DNA of 64,000 nucleotides. Origin: CPC320 sp002336405 (GTDB lineage Bacteria; Pseudomonadota; Alphaproteobacteria; Rhodobacterales; Rhodobacteraceae). Below are positions 27,185-35,594 of the stretch, in pieces; position 1 is the stretch's first letter, and each line of letters opens with the position of its first letter. The translations under genes were made by a program, and so were the position numbers. Below the pieces are notes generated by a model. That model had not been told where the DNA came from. It saw nothing but the letters and a program-made list of their open reading frames with translations, and made no database searches. The stretch lies in contig CASIAN010000008.1 of NCBI GenBank assembly GCA_949372595.1, positions 1 to 64,000 on the forward strand, read 5' to 3'.

Positions 27185-27328
27185 ATGAAGCCAGGGCCAC
27201 AAGCCTGTATCGATACCATGTCAGTTGAGGATGCGGGTCACGCTTTGATTGTGGCCCAAGAAAAGGCTGTCCGTGCTGTCAACTCAGGGATTTCTGGCTT
27301 GATCCAGACAGACGCAATGTCTGCCTAA
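27185..27328 (+). pseudogene. Small frame, possible murQ N-terminal remnant
   Basis: 47 residues from ATG 27185, divergent from the GntR gene. The segment ACIDTMSVEDAGHALIVAQE is loosely like the N-terminus of MurQ-type N-acetylmuramic acid 6-phosphate etherases, which often neighbour nag genes. The frame then stops and no SIS domain follows. It could equally be a chance small gene. Low certainty. Confidence 0.3.
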
Positions 27329-27553
27329 GGCACAGTGGTTTTGATAGGAATTTTCAAACCGCTGCTGCAATCTGCCTGATAGATTTCTGGCTGGATTTTT
27401 GTAAGGTGCAGACCTTATAAATAACCAGAAGAAAAAAGTAGCTGCGTCGAACGCGGTGCCATCCAGTAGACTTAGATGTCCTTTCGCCGCATGAAGTGTA
27501 TCTGCTGGATCAATGGCATTGCATTGGACCTTTCCTAAGACACGATATTCAAA

Positions 27554-28294
27554 TCAGTAAACGGTCACTTTTGGCGCGGTTTGCGCAATGAGATCGCGAA
27601 ACCAGCGTGGGAGTTCACTGTCACAATTAACGTGAGTTAAAAGTTTATCCAGCAGACGTACTGCTGTTGAAGTCGCGTTCTGTGCTATCCTGCTATCTAT
27701 ACGGTACATGTCTTCCAGCTTGTCGCGACCGCCATATTTTTCAGGATCTGAGAATGGCGAAGCATGCACAAGAGCATCTCGGAAAGGTTTAATTTGGTCA
27801 AGAAAATCTTTTACAAGAGCAGTTTTTTGACACCAAAGTGGGCGTCCGGTTATGATTGTTGGGTATTTTATGAGTTTAGATCTAAAAACTCCATCATCGA
27901 GTAGTTTTTTATCTTTGTTAGAGAGGCTGCCTAATTGCGTAGAGTCCTGCTTGAAATTCCAAGCTAGTCCATTCAGAACAGCCTCAACTAAATTGAAACA
28001 GGCCTGCATACATACACGCGATACAAAACCTTGTATTCTTACAGCTGCCCTAATCTCGTCCCACTGGGCCACGAGTTCGCTATGCGGCTTGGCACGGTAT
28101 TTTCTCAATATGTCTTCAGAACTGCGGAGCTGCCTCACGGCCTCAATTATATCTTTTGACAGTAGGTTTTCTGGAAATTCTAGTTGGAGGCCCCAAAGCG
28201 AAATGACCACCGTACAATGCGGTGGCGCTCCAGCCAGCACTTTTGGTTTTAGGTTTGTAAATTCTTCTTTGAATTTTCCGAGCGGTAGTTCCAA
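27554..28294 (-). CDS. Unknown protein with HEPN-like RxxxxH motif
   Basis: About 246 residues; I do not recognise the family. Mostly helical by appearance, with a central helix FVSRVCMQACFNLVEAVLNG (~88-107) and a segment KPFRDALVHASPF (~168-180). The latter contains R-x4-H, the ribonuclease motif of HEPN proteins. The start is uncertain: the frame begins at TTG 28294 with a purine-rich sequence immediately before it. The frame is open further upstream, overlapping the end of the neighbouring small gene. It follows the 97-residue gene by 20 bases, suggesting a two-gene unit. It could be a toxin, a defence component or a decayed gene. Confidence 0.5.
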   Translation of the reverse strand: MELPLGKFKEEFTNLKPKVLAGAPPHCTVVISLWGLQLEFPENLLSKDIIEAVRQLRSSEDILRKYRAKPHSELVAQWDEIRAAVRIQGFVSRVCMQACFNLVEAVLNGLAWNFKQDSTQLGSLSNKDKKLLDDGVFRSKLIKYPTIITGRPLWCQKTALVKDFLDQIKPFRDALVHASPFSDPEKYGGRDKLEDMYRIDSRIAQNATSTAVRLLDKLLTHVNCDSELPRWFRDLIAQTAPKVTVY

Positions 28295-28314
28295 CCCCTG
28301 CCGTTCCTTAACCC

Positions 28315-28608
28315 TTAAAAGAGCTGTTCGAGTTTCAATTTGGTCATTCCGTAGAAATTATCATTACAGAATTTCATGACCTCCTTATCAATGCCTTTGC
28401 GAAAACGTGACTTGTTTGCTCTCAAATCACGTCTAGCAAAACCCTCAAAATCTGTTGTCTCAAGCTTGTTAAACTCTTTCCAGCTGTTGAGTTCTCCCAA
28501 CAGCAGACGTCCAATCGCAGCCGCCCTCTGTGTCTGACGCAGGCGTGTGGTATCCTGATCTCTCAAAGTGAGTATCTCCCCGTTTTTAATGTCACAAGTT
28601 TTGCACAA
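28315..28608 (-). CDS. Unknown small protein upstream of the HEPN-like gene
   Basis: 97 residues from TTG 28608, the only start after an in-frame stop. Rich in Lys and Arg, with a helical look (RQTQRAAAIGRLLLGELNSW at ~25-44) and a basic segment RRDLRANKSRFRKG. No family recognised. Its position directly upstream of the HEPN-like gene suggests a functional pair, for example antitoxin and toxin. The TTG start and lack of clear ribosome site leave open that it is a remnant. Confidence 0.4.
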   Translation of the reverse strand: MCKTCDIKNGEILTLRDQDTTRLRQTQRAAAIGRLLLGELNSWKEFNKLETTDFEGFARRDLRANKSRFRKGIDKEVMKFCNDNFYGMTKLKLEQLF

Positions 28609-28946
28609 TCAAATATGGCTAGGATGGTTTGCAAATTAGTAACCGCTGAATAGCACAGCGAAGGTTCGGTTGTCGCTTTGTGTCTTGAATAAATGGATGA
28701 ACCGTAGATGATGCGTTACACTATCTGCATCGCCATCCCCGTGCGCCAGAAGCGCGAATTTGCGCAATCTGATGTTTAAATATCAGGTTTACTGGCCTGC
28801 AAGGTCAGTCAGGCTTTGTTTGCCTGACCGAATGGAATTGTTGAATAAATAGTAAGTCGGGTGAGTGCGATTTTCTGTTTATGACAGTAATTTCACGCCG
28901 TTATGTTGCCGGTCCAAACAGACTATTGTTACAGGCAAGTGTAAAA
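28609..28946. other. Intergenic region with a perfect hairpin
   Basis: About 340 bases without a gene. GTCAGGC at 28808-28814 pairs exactly with GCCTGAC at 28822-28828 around a TTTGTTT loop. It may mark the end of the Dabb gene transcript (minus strand), though no T-run follows. TTGAATAAAT occurs twice, at about 28687 and 28842. Confidence 0.45.
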
Positions 28947-29255
28947 TCAGACCTCAAGATCGAAAACAATGATCCCGTCAAATCCGTCCACGCACATGCT
29001 CACCAATTTGAATCCCAAGGCAACATGGCGGGGGTGGCGCTCATAAGCGAGATGTGCATCACGATCTTGAAAAGTCGCGATAAACCCGTCGCCGTAATCT
29101 GCCGACTTATTTTCGAAGTCGAGGTTTGCACCGAAGCAAAAGTCAATCATTCCCGGCACGTCGTTTGCCACTTCAGCAAAACCTGCCAGAACTGAATTGC
29201 GGTCTTCTCGAGAGTGACTTGTTTGGAAGTTTACGAAAACGCAATGTTTGAGCAT
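28947..29255 (-). CDS. Dabb-domain (stress-responsive A/B barrel) protein
   Basis: 102 residues, the whole domain. The features are an N-terminal LKHCVFVNFQ strand, a middle GMIDFCFGANLDFENKSADYGDGFIATF, and a YERHPRHVALG segment near residue 70. All are typical of Dabb proteins, which form dimeric ferredoxin-like barrels. Biochemical roles vary and are often unknown. ATG 29255 has AAGGA upstream. It stands alone. Confidence 0.8.
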   Translation of the reverse strand: MLKHCVFVNFQTSHSREDRNSVLAGFAEVANDVPGMIDFCFGANLDFENKSADYGDGFIATFQDRDAHLAYERHPRHVALGFKLVSMCVDGFDGIIVFDLEV

Positions 29256-29626
29256 GAAATGGTTCCTTGTTTGTAATGAAAGTGTAAAGTGTTGGTGTCA
29301 ATAATATGCGTATATTTATCCGCGTTCTGGTTGTATCCGACAAACCAATGCGTGGTTTCTCTGTTGGGTTGAGGTTGGGCGCTCAAGCGTTCGATGAACA
29401 GGGCAGGGCCATAAATCCGACAGCCTTATGTTCGTGGTTTGCGTAGTAATCTTGTCATTTCATAAACCGCGCCTCGATCGGCAGGGCCCTATTTCATCGG
29501 TGCTTGTTGCGTGCGGGGCAAGCGGTTTGATTTGCTTGTCCAGATGATCTGGTTTTATGGTGCTGGGAAACCCACCGCTCAAAGAAACACAATCTGTCAC
29601 TATGATATTGTGACGGCTGCTGCGCC
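29256..29626. other. Intergenic region, nothing recognised
   Basis: About 370 bases between the Dabb gene and the end of the LacI pseudogene. A weak CAAGC/GCTTG stem near 29518-29537 could be the old terminator of the LacI gene. No coding frame is convincing. Confidence 0.4.
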
Positions 29627-30629
29627 TCATAAAACGATATTTGATTGTTGTCCTTCGAGGTTAATCGGCGCACGGTCTGGAAGGGCAGTTTGCACCTTGG
29701 TGTCCAACCAGTCCATTAAGATTTTTGCACTTTGCCTGCCAAATTCTGCGATATCACAATGCACAGAACTCAGTTGGGAAAAGACATGGCTGCATTCTTC
29801 AATGTCACCCAAGCCCACAAGGAAAATCCTGTCCAACGCGGACCCCTGATTGGATCAGCGCAGACATCATACCCAATACGACTAAGTCATTAAAGCAAGC
29901 TGTGGTCTTAATTTTAGGGTTATTTTTTAGTAATTCAAACCCGACATCGCGTCCGTACACCTGTGTGGCGCGGCCATGCGAGATATACGGCGTGATGCCT
30001 TGGTTTGGCACGCCGGTTTGGTATCCCAACATCTGCTCTTTTGTAATCGCAAAATACTCTTGTCCTCAAATAAACGCAATATCGTGCAATCCCTGATTGA
30101 TTAATGATCGACAACCAACTGGCTTCCAGCGCCATAATCAATTAAAAAGTGGAAATATTTCCTGCCGATGCTCTGCCTGACGCAGCACTTGCAGGGTGGG
30201 TATTGCGGTATGTGCGATTGCGTCGAAGGTGGCCTGGGTATTGCCGTTACACGGTGAAATCAAAAGCGCCGTGACATCATGTTCAAGCATGGAGTGGACG
30301 ACTTGTTGTTGAATTTGAGGGGTTTCATCGCAATTTGCGATCAGCGTTGCAAAACCATGGTCAGAAAATGTTCTTTGTGCACTGGCTGCAAACTCTGTAA
30401 AAAACGGATTACGCAGTTCGTTGATCACTAGACCGACAAGATCGGTCCCTGACCCAAGCAATGTCGCGGCGGCACGGTTGCGGACATAATTGAGCGTTTG
30501 CATCGATCCACGCACAAGTTTTCTTGTATCTTCCTTCACCAGTAGGCCGTTTTGAATAACCAATGATATTGTTGGTTTTGATACACCCGCATGAGTGGCG
30601 GCGTCTTTGATCATGAGCTTTTTGGACAT
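29627..30629 (-). pseudogene. LacI-family regulator, frameshifted
   Basis: Starts well at ATG 30629 with the LacI helix-turn-helix (MIKDAATHAGVSKPTISLVI) and continues through GLVINELRNPFFTEFAASAQ. After about 160 residues the frame is lost. The rest of the periplasmic-binding-like domain appears in other frames: GYQTGVPNQGITPYISHGRA and CFNDLVVLGMMSALIQSGVR, then DIAEFGRQSAKILMDWL at the end. At least three frame changes are needed, so it is dead. It follows the DUF993 pseudogene, so a whole sugar-catabolic module has decayed here. Confidence 0.85.
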
Positions 30630-31244
30630 GTCGCCCCTTTTTTCGATGCCGTGTAATGACAAAAGTTGTGCCATTCGATGTGTTGCCAAGTCTGGCTTAA
30701 CAAGCAACTGCGCTTGATCCGCCAGACGCAGTACCTCTGAGTAGTGCGCAATTTCGTGGAATGAATGCAATCCGCGGCCATAATGAAGCGGTTTTGTATA
30801 CCATTGAGACAAGCGAGAAATGCGATGCCCGCATTGTAATATTGCGTTAGTGTTTTGAATATTTCCTGGCTGAGAGGCGGCTGGGGCAATCGTTGCAAAT
30901 ATGCCCAGCAAGGCATGACAGAAATGGGTGCCATCGCCTTGTCTTTAAGCCGCGTAATTAAAGTCTTCACCGGTATATAATCGAACACCTGGCGCAAGAC
31001 GCGCGCGAAGGGCTTCTTCGCGGTGTTGCTCCAAAAGGAAGACCTTATTGCCATCAATCTTGTCGGTGTGGGCGTTGATAATATCCAGTACATATTTGGC
31101 AACGGCATCAAGATCGCCCCCTCCCCAATAGCCTTTGAGCTGCGCATCAAACATGTCACCAAGCCAATGCAGAATAACGGGCTCTTTTGCTTGTTGGATT
31201 AAATGTCCGTCTACCTGTTCATAAAAGTCCGGCCCTCTTGTCAT
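30630..31244 (-). pseudogene. DUF993 (dihydrodipicolinate synthase-like) enzyme, truncated and frameshifted
   Basis: The frame 30945-31244 reads PVILHWLGDMFDAQLKGYWG and LAPGVRLYTGEDFNYAA, marks of the DUF993 aldolase-like family. The rest is split: LGIFATIAPAAS and EVLRLADQAQLLVKPDLATH in one frame, AFLACLNGIQNRFIMA in another. Normal members are about 380-400 residues; the first ~170 are missing. The C-terminus has lost its stop and reads in frame into the LacI gene. No function is left. Confidence 0.82.
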
Positions 31245-31300
31245 GGCAATTCATTGCTGGGCCAGCCCCCCTGGTGAGGCCTTCTTATGTGAGCGGAGTT

Positions 31301-32203
31301 CTAGTCTCGATGGGCGATCACGAAAGGCTTTAGGCTGTCTGCGAAGGTTTCAATAAATTCAAGCGTGATAAGTGAAGGGGGTGTTGCAATTGGCCGTACC
31401 ACTGACAGTTGATGCGGCACATGTGGCAGAAAAGGTCGCATTTCGATATCCTGATTGGAAAATTGACTGGCGTCCAATTCACTGACAACAGAGACACCAT
31501 TGCCTTTGGCCACCAAGGCGCAGGCGCCGGTGAACTGTCGGGTTTCAATCCAAGATGGAAGTTTGACACCCCTGTCGATAAACGCTTGGTTCAGCGCTAT
31601 GAAAAAGGGGCTGTCTCTTCGGGTATGAATTAGTTTTTCTTTGACCAGATCTTCTGGCCCAATCTCGGTTTTTTTGCTTAGCCAATGGCCCTTGGGAAAA
31701 ATGCACACGGTCCGGATTTGAAAATTGCGGCTTTCGGTTGCCGGGTGGCTATGAATGTCTGTCAGACCACAATCGTATTGCTGGCCAATAATCCAATCAA
31801 GAATGCGCTCTGGTCGGTCAGGCTCTATTGTCACTGTGACGCTGGGGCGAGTTTTAAGAAAATCTATCATAACGTTTGGCAGATGGCTTGTCGCAAATCC
31901 TGGAAGGCACGCAATCCTAAGGTGACCCGCAGTGCGCTCTGTCAGATCATGCTGCAATTCTTCAATATTTCTGAGCCCTTCAAGTACCCGCGAGACCTCG
32001 CCCAACAGCAGTCTGGCTTCTTGGGTTGGCAGCAGCTGCCCGTTCTTGCGTATGAATAGATCAAAGGCAATTTTGTCAGAAAAACTGGACAGCAACCGGC
32101 TGACTGCGGGTTGTGAAATACTCAGGCTTGCGGCTGCGCGCGTTACGCTGCCTGTGTTTGCCACTGCCTCAAATGCTTGTAGCTGTCGTAACCTCAAGGT
32201 CAT
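31301..32203 (-). CDS. LysR-family transcriptional regulator
   Basis: 300 residues. Winged helix at 1-60 (LRQLQAFEAVANTGSVTRAA and SISQPAVSRLLSSF), then a periplasmic-binding-like effector domain (HLRIACLPGFATSHLPNVMI at ~93). It is divergent from the ugp operon with 286 bases between, so it is the likely regulator of that operon. That is unusual: ugp in enteric bacteria is under PhoB. The 10-base-arm palindrome at 32341-32366 is a candidate site. Confidence 0.88.
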   Translation of the reverse strand: MTLRLRQLQAFEAVANTGSVTRAAASLSISQPAVSRLLSSFSDKIAFDLFIRKNGQLLPTQEARLLLGEVSRVLEGLRNIEELQHDLTERTAGHLRIACLPGFATSHLPNVMIDFLKTRPSVTVTIEPDRPERILDWIIGQQYDCGLTDIHSHPATESRNFQIRTVCIFPKGHWLSKKTEIGPEDLVKEKLIHTRRDSPFFIALNQAFIDRGVKLPSWIETRQFTGACALVAKGNGVSVVSELDASQFSNQDIEMRPFLPHVPHQLSVVRPIATPPSLITLEFIETFADSLKPFVIAHRD

Positions 32204-32340
32204 GGCGTAAATATCTCCGTGTAGTGTCTGCCTATCTGCAGTATGCAGGGTAACGGAGTATAACTCAATGTTATAAAAAAGTTATAAAAAATTACTTTGA
32301 CTTATTAAATTTTAAGTGGTTTGGTTATTGAGTTGTTAAC

Positions 32341-32366
32341 TCTTGGTGACTCTTGCGTCACGAAGA
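32341..32366. promoter_or_regulatory. Palindrome upstream of ugpB, candidate operator
   Basis: Arms TCTTGGTGAC (32341-32350) and GTCACGAAGA (32357-32366) are inverse complements at 9 of 10 positions, with a 6-base centre. It lies 123 bases before the ugpB start in the divergent region shared with the LysR gene. I see no PhoB box that I would trust. A regulator-binding site is the best reading; a hairpin is an alternative. Confidence 0.5.
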
Positions 32367-32489
32367 TTCTGGGATGGGGGTTTAGGTCACTGCAGATTGG
32401 GATGGTTTTACAGAACTTTCAACGTTGTATTACCTTGACGTCACGCACGATCGCTGCCCGGGCTGATTAGATAACCAAAGGAGCTTTCT

Positions 32490-33788
32490 ATGAAAAACAC
32501 ACTTATACTTGCCGGTACAATTGCCACATTGGCAACATCGGTTTTTGCTGATGCTGTTCAAGTTGATTGGTGGCACGCGATGGGCGGAACCAACGGCGAG
32601 CGGGTCAATAAAATTGCCAACGATTTTAACGCGTCGCAAAGTGCCTATAAAATCGTGCCGACTTACAAAGGCAACTACACAGAAACGATGACGGCAGCCG
32701 TGGCAGCCTTCCGCGCCAAAGAGCAACCGCATTTGGTTCAGGTTTTTGAAGTCGGAACTGCCACCATGATGGCGGCAAAGGGCGCAGTATATCCTATCGA
32801 ACAATTGATGGCAGATTCGAACGAGGCGTTCGACAAAGGCGATTATCTGCCTGCTGTGATCTCATATTATCAAACCCCAACCGGCGAGTTGCTGTCGATG
32901 CCGTTCAACAGCTCCACGCCTGTAATGTGGTACAATGCAGATGCCTTTGAAGCGGCTGGGGCGAAAGTACCCTCTACTTGGGCCGAGGTTAAAACTGCCG
33001 CGCAAGCGCTGGTTGATAACGGTATGAAATGTGGTGTGTCGTTTGGCTGGCAGTCTTGGGTCATGCTTGAAAACTACTCATCGTGGCATAATCTGTCGCT
33101 TGGCACTAAGGAAAATGGCTTTGCCGGGTTTGATACCGAGTTTAGCTTTAACAACGACGCAGTCGTGGCGCGCCTTGATGATGTTGCGTCGATGACGGAT
33201 GGTAATTTGTTTGTTTACGGCGGCCGTCGTGGTGACAGCTTGCCGCTTTTCACCAATGGTGAATGTGGTATGTGGATGAATTCTTCCGCCTATTACGGTT
33301 CAATTAAATCGCAGGCAGAGTTCAACTTTGCGCAAACCATGCTGCCGCTGGACACAGCCGTTGCCTCAGCTCCGCAAAACTCGATTATTGGTGGTGCGAC
33401 TTTGTGGGCTTTGTCGGGGCACGAAGCTGATGAGTATAAAGGGGTTGCCAAGTTTATGACCTACTTGTCGTCGGCTGAAGTTCAAGCGTGGTGGCATCAA
33501 GAAACCGGCTATGTGCCGATAACTACTGCGGCCTATGAGCTGTCCAAAACACAAGGGTTCTATGACAGTAACCCTGGTACAGACACTGCGATCCTGCAGC
33601 TGAGTTTGAATGAACCAACACCAAACTCTCGCGGCTTGCGCTTTGGTAATTTCGTACAAATCCGTGATGTCATCAACGAAGAGATGGAAGCACTCTGGGC
33701 CGGTGATAAATCCGCGAAAGTTGCGCTGGATACGGCTGTCAAGCGGGGCAATGCTTTGCTGCGCAAGTTTGAAAGATCCGCAAAATAA
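32490..33788 (+). CDS. ugpB: Glycerol-3-phosphate/glycerophosphodiester ABC transporter binding protein
   Basis: 432 residues, close to E. coli UgpB in size. A Sec signal peptide ends near residue 21 (SVFADA), followed by QVDWWHAMGG, typical of UgpB. Other family segments are KGNYTETMTAAVAAFRA at ~53 and MPFNSSTPVMWYN at ~137. A good GGAG precedes the ATG. It captures sn-glycerol-3-phosphate or glycerophosphodiesters in the periplasm. A perfect stem-loop follows, then ugpA, ugpE, ugpC and a phosphodiesterase gene, a complete uptake and hydrolysis operon. Confidence 0.93.
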   Translation: MKNTLILAGTIATLATSVFADAVQVDWWHAMGGTNGERVNKIANDFNASQSAYKIVPTYKGNYTETMTAAVAAFRAKEQPHLVQVFEVGTATMMAAKGAVYPIEQLMADSNEAFDKGDYLPAVISYYQTPTGELLSMPFNSSTPVMWYNADAFEAAGAKVPSTWAEVKTAAQALVDNGMKCGVSFGWQSWVMLENYSSWHNLSLGTKENGFAGFDTEFSFNNDAVVARLDDVASMTDGNLFVYGGRRGDSLPLFTNGECGMWMNSSAYYGSIKSQAEFNFAQTMLPLDTAVASAPQNSIIGGATLWALSGHEADEYKGVAKFMTYLSSAEVQAWWHQETGYVPITTAAYELSKTQGFYDSNPGTDTAILQLSLNEPTPNSRGLRFGNFVQIRDVINEEMEALWAGDKSAKVALDTAVKRGNALLRKFERSAK

Positions 33789-33803
33789 ATATTTTGCACC
33801 TTG

Positions 33804-33831
33804 CAGTGGGCCAGTTGTTAATGGCCCACTG
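33804..33831 (+). terminator. Intercistronic stem-loop after ugpB
   Basis: CAGTGGGCCA pairs perfectly with TGGCCCACTG over an 8-base loop. It lies between ugpB and ugpA and has no T-run, so it probably stabilises the binding-protein mRNA and lowers permease expression. Confidence 0.7.
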
Positions 33832-33851
33832 TACTCACTACGGAGACACCA

Positions 33852-34733
33852 ATGCTTAAGCGCGTCCATTTCCCTTCCTCGCCGCTTCCTTATCTATTGG
33901 TCGCTCCGCAAATTATAATTACAATTATCTTTTTCATCTGGCCTGCGAGTCAGGCGATGTACCAATCGCTTTTGATCGAGGATGCCTTTGGTCTATCCCA
34001 AGAGTTTGTTTGGTTTGAGAACTTTGAATATCTCGCTCAGGATGAGCAGTATTTAGGCACTTTTTGGCGGACCATCTTTTTTTCAATTTGTGTGGCAAGC
34101 CTGTCGATGGGTTTTGCCTTACTGCTTGCAGGGTTTGCTGATCGTGTTGTACGCGGTGCGCTTGCCTATAGGACATTGCTGATCTGGCCTTACGCGGTCG
34201 CCCCGGTTCTGGCGGGGGCGCTCTGGATGTTTATGTTCAATCCTACTTTAGGTATTTTTCCTTATATTCTCGAAGTGATAGGCTATGATTGGAACCATTA
34301 TCTCAATGGACACCAAGCCATGTTTTTGGTGATCCTTGCGGCGGCTTGGAAGCAAGTTGCCTATAATTTTTTATTTTATCTGGCCGCAATGCAGTCGATC
34401 CCGCGCTCGATCATAGAGGCGGCTGCAATTGATGGAGCGGGGCCGATGTGGCGGTTTTGGACTATAGTTTTCCCGCTTTTGTCACCAACCACGTTTTTCC
34501 TGCTCGTGGTCAATGCTGTCTATGCGTTTTTTGACACTTTTGGGATCATCCATGCCGTCACCCAAGGCGGTCCTGCAAATGCAACGTCGATCCTAGTTTA
34601 TAAAGTGTACAACGATGGCTTTGTGGGGCTCGATCTTGGCAGCTCTGCTGCACAATCGGTCATCTTGATGGTGCTGGTGATATCGATGACGGTTGTTCAA
34701 TTTCGCTTTATCGAGAAAAGGGTTCAGTACTAA
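33852..34733 (+). CDS. ugpA: sn-glycerol-3-phosphate ABC transporter permease UgpA
   Basis: 293 residues with six membrane helices. The N-terminal FPSSPLPYLLVAPQI leads into the first helix. The ATPase-contact loop is EAAAIDGAGPMWRFWTIVFP at ~194-213. It pairs with UgpE to form the channel. Its stop overlaps the ugpE start by one base. Confidence 0.92.
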   Translation: MLKRVHFPSSPLPYLLVAPQIIITIIFFIWPASQAMYQSLLIEDAFGLSQEFVWFENFEYLAQDEQYLGTFWRTIFFSICVASLSMGFALLLAGFADRVVRGALAYRTLLIWPYAVAPVLAGALWMFMFNPTLGIFPYILEVIGYDWNHYLNGHQAMFLVILAAAWKQVAYNFLFYLAAMQSIPRSIIEAAAIDGAGPMWRFWTIVFPLLSPTTFFLLVVNAVYAFFDTFGIIHAVTQGGPANATSILVYKVYNDGFVGLDLGSSAAQSVILMVLVISMTVVQFRFIEKRVQY

Positions 34734-35584
34734 TGGTCGAAAACCGTCCCCTTTTGAACTTTGCAACCCATGCCGTGCTTCTTCTTGGGGTCGCTCTGGT
34801 TGCTTTGCCAATATGGATTACCTTTGTGGCTGCCACCCATGATGAGGTGCGTATGATGCAGGGTCCGATCCCGGTTTTGCCCGGATCTTATTTTTGGGCA
34901 AACCTCAAACAGACGTTTTGGGGCAGCGGTTTGGATGGTACTCAGATCACGCCGGTTTGGCGGATGCTGTTCAATTCTCTGGTGATGGCGCTGATGATTG
35001 CTGGCGGTAAGATCACGATCTCGCTGCTGTCTGCTTTTGCCATCGTTTATTTTAAATTTCCATTTCGAATGGCCTTTTTCTGGATGATTTTTGTCACTCT
35101 GATGTTGCCCGTCGAAGTGCGGATCATCCCGACCTATGAGGTGGTTGCTAGCCTTGGAATGCTCAATTCGTATTGGGGGCTGACGGTGCCTCTGATTGCC
35201 TCTGCGACTGCCACATTCATGTTTCGGCAGGTTTTTCTGACGGTGTCGGATGAAATGTTGGAAAGTGCGCGTATGGATGGCGCCACACCGATGCAGTTCT
35301 TTTGGGATATTTTGCTGCCATTGTCGCGCACCAATATTGCAGCGCTGTTTGTAATTTTATTCATCTATGGCTGGAATCAGTATCTTTGGCCACTGCTCGT
35401 TACTACAGACGGTGATATGACGACGATCGTCATAAGTATCAAACAAATGCTTGAGGCGGCTGAGCAATCGCCACAATGGAATATCATAATGATGACGGCT
35501 TTGCTGGCAATGCTGCCGCCAATATTTGTGGTCATTACGATGCAAAAGCTCTTTGTGCAGGGCTTGACTGAAACTGATAAATAG
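34733..35584 (+). CDS. ugpE: sn-glycerol-3-phosphate ABC transporter permease UgpE
   Basis: 283 residues, six membrane helices. Family marks are MMQGPIPVLPGSYFWANL at ~38, and the ATPase-contact loop ESARMDGATPMQFFWDILLP at ~179-198. The ATG overlaps the end of ugpA. ugpC follows after 10 bases. Confidence 0.92.
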   Translation: MVENRPLLNFATHAVLLLGVALVALPIWITFVAATHDEVRMMQGPIPVLPGSYFWANLKQTFWGSGLDGTQITPVWRMLFNSLVMALMIAGGKITISLLSAFAIVYFKFPFRMAFFWMIFVTLMLPVEVRIIPTYEVVASLGMLNSYWGLTVPLIASATATFMFRQVFLTVSDEMLESARMDGATPMQFFWDILLPLSRTNIAALFVILFIYGWNQYLWPLLVTTDGDMTTIVISIKQMLEAAEQSPQWNIIMMTALLAMLPPIFVVITMQKLFVQGLTETDK

Positions 35585-35594
35585 GAAGACGCGC

